Source of the DNA: Myxococcota bacterium
GTDB lineage: Bacteria; Myxococcota_A; Polyangia; HGW-17; JAJRWW01
Assembly: GCA_024276595.1 (NCBI GenBank)
Contig: JAJRWW010000326.1
Location: forward strand, 1-11,949
Direction: 5' to 3'
Length of the DNA stretch: 11,949 nucleotides
Shown here piece by piece: positions 1-5,935 of the stretch. The position numbers and the translations under genes are program-made. The notes under the pieces were generated by a model that was given only the letters and a program-made list of their open reading frames with translations, was not told the DNA's origin and did not search any database. Within the stretch, counting starts at the first letter, position 1; every line of letters starts with the position of its first letter.

Positions 1-717
1 CAAGGCGTCTGGAATGAACCGCGACCGCGGGAACTCCTTCACCAGGCGCGAGAACATGGCCATCATGATCTGCGAGTACTGGCGCGCCTTGGCGTACCTC
101 TTGCGCTTGGTCTCCTGCTCGGCGAGGCTCTTGGCGATGTCGCCCACCGTGAAGATCACCTCGTCCATGCGGCCATAGGACGCGTACTTTTTGTTGGTGG
201 TGATGAGCACGTACTTCGTGAGGGACTTGCGCAGCCAGTAGTCCGCCCGGGCGAAGTAGAGCTTCTGCCGCTTGCTGAGCCTACGGGCCAGACCCTTGTC
301 GCCGGACTCCTTGGCCTCGAAGATCTTCTCGTGCATGGCCATGCCGGCCTTCCACTGGTTCATGCGCATGGCGTTGTAGTGCTCGGCCACGCGGAACAGG
401 TAGTCCGGGTACTTGGGGGAGTCGGGGTCGGCCAGCTTGAGGGTCGACTCCAGCAGCCGGATGCCCCTGCGGATGAGCGACTCCTTCTTGGCGGCCAGCC
501 GGCGCAGCTTGGCCTGGGACTTGCGGATGTCCGCCGCTGTGATGGTCTTGGCTGCGGTCAGCTTCTTGGCGGCTGCCTTGGACATGGCCTTGTGGCGGCC
601 CATCTTCATGATCTTGGTCTGTTTCCGCTTGCCGAGCTGGGCCTGGGCGGGCTGGGCGCTTGCGAGCCCCAGCGCTGCCATGACCACCACGGCGAACGCA
701 GTGCGCGATCTCATCAT
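1..717 (-). CDS. Exported tetratricopeptide-repeat protein, 3' end outside window
   Basis: The first 239 residues of a protein whose C-terminus lies beyond the left edge. It opens with a Sec-type signal peptide: MMRSR, a hydrophobic stretch, then an Ala-rich cleavage region ending near AQPAQA. A very Lys/Arg-rich segment follows. Helical pairs rich in Tyr and Ala resemble degenerate TPR repeats from about residue 85 onward (for example PDYLFRVAEHYNAMRMNQ and LYFARADYWLRKSL). The ATG at 717 is chosen because GAGGAG lies 6 nt upstream; a second ATG follows directly. TPR proteins usually act as scaffolds for protein complexes, here probably in the periplasm. The gene lies 118 bp downstream of another exported TPR gene on the same strand, so the two probably work together. 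The exact family and partner are not recognised. Confidence is high that it is a gene, moderate for TPR. Confidence 0.85.
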   Translation of the reverse strand, partial: MMRSRTAFAVVVMAALGLASAQPAQAQLGKRKQTKIMKMGRHKAMSKAAAKKLTAAKTITAADIRKSQAKLRRLAAKKESLIRRGIRLLESTLKLADPDSPKYPDYLFRVAEHYNAMRMNQWKAGMAMHEKIFEAKESGDKGLARRLSKRQKLYFARADYWLRKSLTKYVLITTNKKYASYGRMDEVIFTVGDIAKSLAEQETKRKRYAKARQYSQIMMAMFSRLVKEFPRSRFIPDAL

Positions 718-774
718 GAGGTTCTCCTCACCTTTCCCCGGCGGCTATTGAGGATTTCTTTGGGCAGGACACCG

Positions 775-788
775 GGAGGTCGACCTCC
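775..788. other. Perfect 14-bp palindrome upstream of the first TPR gene
   Basis: The sequence GGAGGTCGACCTCC reads the same on both strands. It lies in the 118-bp gap between the two TPR genes, between the weak candidate promoter and the ribosome-binding site. No T-run follows it, so it does not look like an intrinsic terminator. It could be an operator for a dimeric regulator or simply chance. Confidence 0.4.
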
Positions 789-806
789 TCCTAGCTTCCA
801 ATCCCA

Positions 807-834
807 AGCATACACCATCTCCATACGCTCGCAA
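807..834 (-). promoter_or_regulatory. Weak candidate sigma-70 promoter for the first TPR gene
   Basis: On the minus strand, TTGCGA (829-834) and TATGCT (807-812) are separated by 16 nt, each matching consensus at 4 of 6 positions. It would give a leader of roughly 80 nt. The -35 element abuts the stop codon of the upstream TPR gene. The match is modest and the downstream gene may simply be read through. Confidence 0.25.
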
Positions 835-835
835 G

Positions 836-2569
836 CTACTTCGACGCGGCGGCACACTTGTTGCGCACCTGGAAGCGATAGTAGCCGAGCTCGTCTTTCC
901 AGTACTCTCCAGTGAAGGGCCAGATGACGTGCTCGTCGTCCACCTTCACCTTCTGGAGCTTGACCTGGATCTTGATCACCTGGCCACGCATCTTGATGTC
1001 GATGCCCTTGATCTTTACCTGGTTGATCTCGTAAAGGATGTTGTTGGCCTTGACCAAAAGGCCCCGGATCTCGTTGAGCAGCCGCTTCAGCCTCTTGCGG
1101 GACATCTCGCCGCCACGAGCAATGGCCAGTGACTTCTGCAGGGAGAGGTCCTGAACGATGGAGTCGGCAATGGCCGTGGTCTTCCAGTCCCGGGCGGCGC
1201 TCTCCACCTGCTTGAGCTCACGCTCCAGCTCGTGCACGTAGTCGAACTGCCTGCGCAAGGTGCGGTCCACCAGGGCGGACTTGGCGAAGCGCCCCATCTC
1301 GGCCGAGAGATCCGATGTGCCCTTGATGATCTTCTTTGCGAAGGAGAAAAACTCGTTGTTGTCGTCCTTGTGACGCTTCACGAGCTTGCGCATCTTGTCG
1401 AAGAGCTGCATGTACTTTTTGCGAAACTCGTTCACCGACTCGCTGGATGCCCTGTAGCGGCAGTTCTTGAAGTAGATGACCGCCCGCAGCAAGAAGGACT
1501 CGGGGAAGAACATGGTCTCGAAAAACGGCGCGTTCAGAGTGTGGATGTTGCCCAGGGCCTTTTGGAAGCCCGCGAAGTCCTGCTTGAACACCCTCCGCAG
1601 CTCCGCATCCAGCATGAAGTAGGACCAGCTCTCCTCGAAGAGGGACTGCAGCCAGTTGGGCGACCGCTGGGGTATCTCCTCGTAGTACTTGATGGCCAGC
1701 CGGAACATCTTCTTGGCGGCGCCAAAGAGCTTCATCATGCGGTCCGCCTTGGAGCGCTGGGCCGCCGAGAGGGCGATCTGCCCGGCCTGGTAGAACACCC
1801 GCGCCAGGGAGAGCTTGGCCAGCTCCATGAACATCTTAAGGCCCGGCCCCTTCTTCTTCTGCCGGGCCGCCACCCGCAGGATCTGCTTGAAGGCCCCCGA
1901 GGCCTTCACCGGGAAGCCACGCCGCACATAGGTCACCCCTTCGAAGAACTTGGCGCGGATGTAGTACTTGGACTTGGACTCGATCCGCCGAAAGAGCTTG
2001 ATGGCCTTGTCCCAGCTCTTGGCGTCGCCCTGCCGGTAGAAAAAGCGCCCCAGGTAAAAAACCAGCTCGTCCCTGATGGACGCCAGCTCCGGGGCGTCCA
2101 GGGCGGACTCGGGGTACTTTCCGATCTTGTCCAGGATGCCGGCGGACTCTGGCAGCTTCCGCTGCAGGGAGGCGAGCCAGATAAGCGTGGCCTTGTAGTA
2201 CTTGTGGGCATCCCCCTTCTCCACGATCTTGTCGAAGTAGCTCAGGGAGGCGGAGTAGAAGCGCAGGTGGTACAGGGTCTTGCCCATGAAGAACTGGGCG
2301 CGCTCCTTGGTCACCTCGCCGTCCTCCTTGCCCGTCAGGACCTTGTGGAGGAAGATGGACGCGCTGTAGTAGTCCTTGTTGCCGTAGAACTTGATGGCCC
2401 GCTTCATGGTCTTGGACTCAGGCTTGGACTTGCCCACCTCCACGGGAGCGAAAACCATCTCTCCGCCGTTGTCTCTCGGCCTCCTCCTGCGCCCCTGAGC
2501 CTCGGGGACAGTGAGGACGACCACGAGTGCCGCAGATAGCAGGCCCACGCCAAGCTTGTACGCGCTCAT
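836..2569 (-). CDS. Exported multi-TPR helical repeat protein
   Basis: A 577-residue protein with a Sec signal peptide (MSAYKLG, hydrophobic core, VPEAQG) followed by an Arg-rich stretch. Residues about 55-390 form successive helix pairs rich in Tyr, Phe, Ala and Lys with TPR-like spacing (near 55-80, 89-118, 168-198, 205-232, 247-300, 310-340 and 358-390). Residues about 400-540 look like long charged helices with coiled-coil character. The start is set at 2569 because an AAGGGG lies 9 nt upstream and the signal peptide begins there; an in-frame ATG at 2608 would put 13 odd residues before it. A good promoter lies upstream (2643-2670). It probably forms a transcription unit with the TPR gene after it. 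Known TPR proteins are scaffolds; the function here is not recognised. Myxobacterial motility and envelope complexes contain such proteins, but no specific match can be claimed. Confidence 0.88.
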   Translation of the reverse strand: MSAYKLGVGLLSAALVVVLTVPEAQGRRRRPRDNGGEMVFAPVEVGKSKPESKTMKRAIKFYGNKDYYSASIFLHKVLTGKEDGEVTKERAQFFMGKTLYHLRFYSASLSYFDKIVEKGDAHKYYKATLIWLASLQRKLPESAGILDKIGKYPESALDAPELASIRDELVFYLGRFFYRQGDAKSWDKAIKLFRRIESKSKYYIRAKFFEGVTYVRRGFPVKASGAFKQILRVAARQKKKGPGLKMFMELAKLSLARVFYQAGQIALSAAQRSKADRMMKLFGAAKKMFRLAIKYYEEIPQRSPNWLQSLFEESWSYFMLDAELRRVFKQDFAGFQKALGNIHTLNAPFFETMFFPESFLLRAVIYFKNCRYRASSESVNEFRKKYMQLFDKMRKLVKRHKDDNNEFFSFAKKIIKGTSDLSAEMGRFAKSALVDRTLRRQFDYVHELERELKQVESAARDWKTTAIADSIVQDLSLQKSLAIARGGEMSRKRLKRLLNEIRGLLVKANNILYEINQVKIKGIDIKMRGQVIKIQVKLQKVKVDDEHVIWPFTGEYWKDELGYYRFQVRNKCAAASK

Positions 2570-2642
2570 GTGCAAAACCCCTTCATTGGTCCGGTTTCGT
2601 ACCGTCATTCAGTCAACACCTTGGTACATTTCTGCGCAGTGG

Positions 2643-2670
2643 AGTATACGAAAATGGGCACGTTAGGCAA
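2643..2670 (-). promoter_or_regulatory. Sigma-70-like promoter for the 577-aa TPR gene
   Basis: On the minus strand the -35 is TTGCCT (2665-2670) and the -10 is TATACT (2643-2648, 5 of 6 matches), with a 16-nt spacer. The start of transcription would be near 2636, giving a leader of about 67 nt. The surrounding sequence is noticeably more A+T-rich than the genes. Confidence 0.6.
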
Positions 2671-2810
2671 GGAAAAATGGGCGGTTCGCAGATCGGGGCG
2701 GGGCCGACCGAGGATCCACGTCGTCCGGTGGAGTAGCCCTGCCGAGACAGCACATGCGAGAGGGCCCAGCAGGAGCTCCCACGTTTTTTTCCCAGGGGGC
2801 TCGGTGGCGC

Positions 2811-2839
2811 TTGACTCGGAAACCCTCACTGAATATCTT
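2811..2839 (+). promoter_or_regulatory. Sigma-70-like promoter for the cysteine-rich lipoprotein
   Basis: TTGACT (2811-2816, 5 of 6 matches) and TATCTT (2834-2839, 4 of 6) are separated by exactly 17 nt. Transcription would begin near 2846, about 64 nt before the ATG at 2910. It diverges from the promoter of the TPR gene; the roughly 140 bp between the two contain no gene. Confidence 0.55.
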
Positions 2840-2909
2840 GGCTTGGCTCGTGGAAATGGTGTAAGCTCCCCGCATCTTGAGAGCCCGCATCCGGCTCAGG
2901 AGAGTGTTC

Positions 2910-3386
2910 ATGATTCAGACAGCGCGCATCGTACCTGTGCTTCTCCTTCTGTCCGTGCTCGTGCCCGGCTGCAACCAGAACGACCTCGGCCGCTACTGCT
3001 TCGTCGGAGCCGAGGGTGGGGACAACAGCTCCGGCTCTCTCACCTTCCTGAACCCGGAGGCCCCTGAGTGTGGGGAGCGCCTGTGCCTCAAGCAGGGAGG
3101 GTACAAGTGCTCGGACGACTCGGAGAACTGCTCCAGCTCCCAGGACCTCCAGGAGAAGATCAACCCCATGTGCACCAAGGAGTGCAGCGACAACTCCGAC
3201 TGCAAGGGCAGCGAGGAGAACGTCAACGGCTGCACGAAGTACGTGTGTCAGCGACAGGGGACGGAGACGGGCTTCGGCGACCACTGCATCTGCGTGTGCC
3301 TCAACTACATCCGCAACGAGTCGGGCTCCGAGATCGATCTGGAGACCTTCAACTCCGAAGCAAACTACGCCGCCTGCAAGCAGTGA
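2910..3386 (+). CDS. Small cysteine-rich lipoprotein of unknown function
   Basis: A 158-residue protein. It starts MIQTARIV, has a hydrophobic core of Leu and Val, and reaches a lipobox-like VPGC with Cys21 as the probable lipidation site (Pro at -2 is unusual). Asn follows the cysteine, so no inner-membrane retention Asp is present at +2. The mature part has 14 further cysteines in an acidic, Ser/Asn/Gly-rich chain, an even number compatible with seven disulfides. Motifs include CTKECSDNSDC and CICVC. This is a style common in Myxococcota surface lipoproteins; no named family is recognised. The start at 2910 has GGAGAG about 7 nt upstream; an in-frame start at 2877 would add 11 Arg-rich residues and spoil the signal peptide. 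It is the only clear plus-strand gene in the window and stands alone, with its own promoter. Confidence 0.85.
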   Translation: MIQTARIVPVLLLLSVLVPGCNQNDLGRYCFVGAEGGDNSSGSLTFLNPEAPECGERLCLKQGGYKCSDDSENCSSSQDLQEKINPMCTKECSDNSDCKGSEENVNGCTKYVCQRQGTETGFGDHCICVCLNYIRNESGSEIDLETFNSEANYAACKQ

Positions 3387-3421
3387 GCCCTGGCGGCCGA
3401 TCCTTCCGCTCCCCTGCTCCT

Positions 3422-3475
3422 GCGCATCCTCCCACTCCCGCGCATCCTCCCACTCCCGCGCATCCTCTTGCTCCC
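3422..3475. repeat. Three tandem copies of an 18-bp unit
   Basis: The unit GCGCATCCTCCCACTCCC occurs at 3422-3439 and 3440-3457 without mismatch, and at 3458-3475 with three substitutions (CCA to TTG). It sits between the convergent ends of the lipoprotein and yraN genes, 36 bp past the lipoprotein stop. The plus strand of the repeat is pyrimidine-rich. No hairpin or coding role is evident. Confidence 0.9.
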
Positions 3476-3511
3476 CCGGCCCACCCCCGGTCGACACCGC
3501 CTCGTCGCTCT

Positions 3512-3524
3512 GAGGCGCAGCCTC
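3512..3524. other. Short inverted repeat between convergent genes
   Basis: GAGGC-GCA-GCCTC forms a 5-bp stem with a 3-nt loop right at the stop codon of yraN and downstream of the lipoprotein gene. It could slow polymerase from either side, but it lacks a T-run and is too short to call a terminator with confidence. Confidence 0.3.
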
Positions 3525-3525
3525 G

Positions 3526-3906
3526 CTAGACCCAGGGGTCGCTCACCTCGAAGGCACCCTGGAGCACGCGCACCCGCCGCAGACCCTCGCCTGAGAAGGT
3601 GACCACGTCGAATCGCACCGGCGCATCCTCCAGGTCCCGGGCACGGAGGAACTCTCTCGCCGTGCGCACCAGCGCCCCACGCTTGCTCGCCCCAACGGTC
3701 TCCACGGCCTCTCCATAGCCGTCGGAGGTGCGAGCGCGCACCTCCACGAACACCAGCATGTCGCCATGCCAGGCGACGATGTCCAGCTCCCCCCGGGTCC
3801 CCCTGAAGTTGCGCTCGACCACCCGGTACCCGCGCCCCTCCAGCAGAGAGGCGGCGCGGTCCTCTGCCCACCGACCTTTCCGGTTGTGATCTCCAGCACC
3901 TGTCAT
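3526..3906 (-). CDS. yraN: YraN/UPF0102 family nuclease-fold protein
   Basis: A 126-residue protein of the YraN (UPF0102) family, a small PD-(D/E)xK nuclease-fold protein of uncertain role that is widely found near ribosomal and RNase H genes. Recognisable features are the N-terminal KGRWAEDRAASLLEGRGY helix, the NFRGTRGELDIVAWHGD strand with the GE-x-D signature, then LVFVEVRAR, where EVR takes the place of the ExK motif (EVR is also found in the E. coli homologue). The length is typical. The ATG at 3906 is used; a TTG at 3915, with AGGG 6 nt upstream, is an alternative adding three residues, and neither has a strong ribosome-binding site. It lies 68 bp after rplS on the same strand and probably ends the translation operon. 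The rnhB gene often found between these two is missing. Confidence 0.9.
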   Translation of the reverse strand: MTGAGDHNRKGRWAEDRAASLLEGRGYRVVERNFRGTRGELDIVAWHGDMLVFVEVRARTSDGYGEAVETVGASKRGALVRTAREFLRARDLEDAPVRFDVVTFSGEGLRRVRVLQGAFEVSDPWV

Positions 3907-3974
3907 GAGCAGCAACAGCGGCCCTGGCGTCCCCCCCCCGGTCGTGACAGCACAGCCCGGGTCCGAGGCCCGCG

Positions 3975-4355
3975 TCAGGACCTCTTTTTCTTGGACTTGG
4001 TGAAGGTGCGAGCCTTGATTCGAGCGGCGCGACCCCGGCGCTCCCGGAGGTAGTAGAGCTTGGCCCGGCGCACCACGCCCCGCTGCTTGATCTCCACCTT
4101 CTCCACCCGGGGGGCCTTCAGGGGGAAGACCCTCTCCACTCCCACGCCGTAGGATACCTTGCGCACGGTAAAGGAGCCGCCGGAGGAGCTGCGGTGGAAG
4201 CCGATGACCGCACCCTCGAACACCTGCACGCGCTCCTTCTCACCCTCGCGGATCCGCACGTGCACGCGAACCGTGTCGCCCACGCGGAAGTCTGGCATCT
4301 CGGTGCCGCTCTGCTCCTTGTTGATCATGTCGAGGATGGGGTTGACGTTGCTCAT
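3975..4355 (-). CDS. rplS: 50S ribosomal protein L19
   Basis: A 126-residue protein clearly matching bacterial L19, which sits at the interface of the ribosomal subunits. Diagnostic stretches are FRVGDTVRVHVRIREGEKER, VFEGAVIG, SFTVRKVSYGVGVERVFPL and the basic tail KLYYLRERRGRAARIK ending in Lys/Arg/Ser. It is a few residues longer than the usual 115-120. The start has AGGAG 8 nt upstream. It follows the SPOUT methyltransferase by 176 bp, a gap that holds a hairpin and a candidate internal promoter. L19 may therefore be made both from the operon and from its own transcript. Confidence 0.98.
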   Translation of the reverse strand: MSNVNPILDMINKEQSGTEMPDFRVGDTVRVHVRIREGEKERVQVFEGAVIGFHRSSSGGSFTVRKVSYGVGVERVFPLKAPRVEKVEIKQRGVVRRAKLYYLRERRGRAARIKARTFTKSKKKRS

Positions 4356-4406
4356 CTTGGCTGCTCCTGGGCCCCAATATCCGGTCGGCCCCGAAAAAGG
4401 TACTCC

Positions 4407-4435
4407 GTTTTAGAGGCAAGGCCCTTCGATGTAAA
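4407..4435 (-). promoter_or_regulatory. Candidate internal promoter for rplS
   Basis: On the minus strand TTTACA (4430-4435, 5 of 6) and TAAAAC (4407-4412, 4 of 6) are separated by 17 nt. Transcription would start near 4400, leaving about 45 nt before the rplS ATG. The elements lie in the only A+T-rich patch of this gap, which supports the call. Confidence 0.5.
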
Positions 4436-4500
4436 GGGGAAAATGCGGTCCGCCCGTACCTCGGATCCGCGCGCGCCCCCCGGCCGCTCGCGCTCCCTCC

Positions 4501-4526
4501 GGGCACCCTCGGGGTCGAGGGGGCCC
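4501..4526 (-). other. Stable hairpin after the methyltransferase gene
   Basis: Six nucleotides past the methyltransferase stop, GGGC-C-CCCTCG-ACCC-CGAGGG-T-GCCC can fold into a stem of 10 pairs with one mismatch and a 4-nt loop. No T-run follows. It may be an attenuating or mRNA-protecting structure separating the upstream genes from rplS. Confidence 0.45.
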
Positions 4527-4531
4527 ACGCG

Positions 4532-5095
4532 CTACCGCCCGAAGAGGCGATCCAGGGCGATGGCCACGGCCGCCCGCACCGACAGGTGGTTGTACTCCCC
4601 CCGACCTCGGATGGGCGCCAGGCGCAGGTGCGCCTCCTCGAAGACCTGGTCGGCCAGACCCCATCCCGTGCCAAAAAGCAGCACCACTGGACGATCCTGC
4701 TCCAGGCCGGCCATGTCCTCGCCCTCCCAGCCAACCGTGCCCTCGGCGGCCCTGGCCGCCGTGGCCACCAGCAGCGGGGAGCGGCCATGGTCCGCCGCCA
4801 AGCGCTCAATCACCGCCTCCAGGCTCGGCACCACCCGAACCAGGGCCAGGGCCTGGCGCCGGGGCAGGTTGGAGTCGCCGTAGGGGCCCGCCCAATGCGA
4901 GACGATCTCTGAGACCAGGTCCCGCTGAAGCTCGACTGGCGTCACCACGAAGTAGCCCCCGAGCCCGTATGTGCGGGCCGAGCGCGCGATGTCGTGGACG
5001 TCCAGGTTGGTAACCGCCGTGGTCACCACCTTGCCCTCCCGGTTGTAGACCGGGTGGTGCAGCAGCGCCACGTATGTTCTGGTCGCCAGGCTCAC
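4532..5095 (-). CDS. SPOUT-fold RNA methyltransferase next to trmD
   Basis: A 187-residue protein matching the SAM-dependent RNA methyltransferase family Pfam Methyltrn_RNA_4, a SPOUT (trefoil-knot) family related to TrmD. The N-terminus (VALLHHPVYNREGKVVTTAV, then LDVHDIARSARTYGLGGYFV) is characteristic. The knot signatures are LLFGTGWGL (about 139-147) and IRGRGEYNHLSVRAA (about 162-176), which should bind SAM. In some deltaproteobacteria this domain is reported next to or fused with TrmD; the exact RNA target is not established here. It starts with GTG at 5095, overlapping the trmD stop as GTGA, with GGAG 5 nt upstream inside the trmD tail. Translation is therefore probably coupled to trmD. 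Confidence 0.92.
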   Translation of the reverse strand: MSLATRTYVALLHHPVYNREGKVVTTAVTNLDVHDIARSARTYGLGGYFVVTPVELQRDLVSEIVSHWAGPYGDSNLPRRQALALVRVVPSLEAVIERLAADHGRSPLLVATAARAAEGTVGWEGEDMAGLEQDRPVVLLFGTGWGLADQVFEEAHLRLAPIRGRGEYNHLSVRAAVAIALDRLFGR

Positions 5096-5931
5096 CCGGG
5101 CTCCGTATCGGACGTGTCGGAGATGTCGGAGATGTCGGACGTGTCGGGCGTGTCGGGCGTGCCCGGCGTGCCCGGGTGGTCCAGGAGCTCCACCGGAGGG
5201 TGGAGCTCCATGAGGCGCAGGTCCGCCTCCTCGAGGCAGAGGCGCTCGAAGAGGTCCGGACGCAGCGCCCGGGTGCGGTGCAGGGCCTGTGCCCGCCGCC
5301 AGGAGCGCACGAGCCCGTGGTCGCCCGAGCGGAGCACCGGCGGCACCTCCATGCCTTCCCAGGTGGCCGGGCGGGTGTACTGGGGGTACTCCAAGAGCCC
5401 CCGGGCAAACGACTCCTCCTGGGCCGATGCGGCGTTGCCCAGCACGCCCGGCAGTAGCCGGGTGACCGCCTCCACAACCACCATGGAAGCCACCTCACCG
5501 CCGGAGAGCACGTAGTCCCCGATGGAGATGGTCTCGTCCACCTTGTGCCGGATGCGGTCATCCACCCCCTCGTAGCGGCCGCAGACCAGGACCAGGCCAG
5601 GGGCCGCGGCCCAGTCCTCGGCGAGCTCTTGGCAAAAGGGACGCCCTCCGGGCGCCAGCAACACCGCCACCGAGCCGGCGGGCAATAGCCCCCTGGCCTC
5701 GGAGAGCGCCGCCGCGACCGGCTCCGGCTTCATGATCATCCCGGCCCCGCCGCCAAAGGGAGCGTCGTCCACGGTGCGGTGCACGTCGTGGGTGAAGTCC
5801 CTGGGATCCACCCGGTGCACCCCCACCAGCCCAGAGGAGACGGCCTTGCCCAGCAAGCTGGCCCCCAGGAAGGCATCGAACATCTCGGGAAAGAGGGTGA
5901 CAATGGCCACACCAAAGGAGTCGGATGCCAT
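5092..5931 (-). CDS. trmD: tRNA (guanine-N1-)-methyltransferase TrmD
   Basis: A 279-residue TrmD, the SPOUT enzyme that makes m1G37 in tRNAs reading CNN and related codons and so prevents +1 frameshifts. Family signatures in order are VTLFPEMFDAFL (11-22), DPRDFTHDVHRTVDDAPFGG (42-61), LVCGRYEGVDDR (115-126), SIGDYVLSGGE (136-146), EYPQYTRPATWEGMEVPPVL (181-200) and SGDHGLVRSWRRAQALHRT. Two features are odd. Residue 173, aligning with the proposed base Asp169 of the E. coli enzyme, is Glu, while Arg158 (Arg154) is kept. The last about 28 residues are an acidic (D/G)-(T/I)-(P/S) repeat encoded by 9-bp tandem repeats. The ATG at 5931 begins 5 nt past the rimM stop; an ATG at 5943 overlapping that stop would add four residues. 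Confidence 0.97.
   Translation of the reverse strand: MASDSFGVAIVTLFPEMFDAFLGASLLGKAVSSGLVGVHRVDPRDFTHDVHRTVDDAPFGGGAGMIMKPEPVAAALSEARGLLPAGSVAVLLAPGGRPFCQELAEDWAAAPGLVLVCGRYEGVDDRIRHKVDETISIGDYVLSGGEVASMVVVEAVTRLLPGVLGNAASAQEESFARGLLEYPQYTRPATWEGMEVPPVLRSGDHGLVRSWRRAQALHRTRALRPDLFERLCLEEADLRLMELHPPVELLDHPGTPGTPDTPDTSDISDISDTSDTEPG
5105..5176. repeat. Eight tandem 9-bp units encoding the TrmD tail
   Basis: Units of the form (G/A)T(G/A)(T/C)C(G/C)G(G/A)(G/C) repeat eight times without interruption, for example GTGTCGGAG, ATGTCGGAG, GTGTCGGGC and GTGCCCGGC. Because nine is a multiple of three the repeat keeps the trmD reading frame. It produces the acidic three-residue repeats GTP, DTP, DTS, DIS and DTS near the C-terminus. 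Confidence 0.92.
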
Positions 5932-5935
5932 GGCG

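Noticed and set aside
1232..2539. 435-codon open frame on the plus strand opposite the large TPR gene
   Set aside because: It lies wholly antisense to a gene with a signal peptide, promoter and repeat structure. Its His/Leu/Gly/Val-rich composition is what GC-rich antisense frames give.
2745..2790. Possible plus-strand terminator ending in a run of seven T
   Set aside because: A T-run is present after GGAGCTCC, but that palindrome has no room for a loop and no plus-strand gene lies upstream.
2826..3497. 223-codon minus-strand frame opposite the cysteine-rich lipoprotein
   Set aside because: The plus-strand lipoprotein has a ribosome-binding site, signal peptide and lipobox. The antisense frame is Ala/Val/Leu-rich and only runs through the 18-bp repeat.
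3526..3906. Loss of the catalytic lysine in YraN (EVR instead of ExK)
   Set aside because: The same Arg is found in the E. coli homologue, so it is not unusual for the family.
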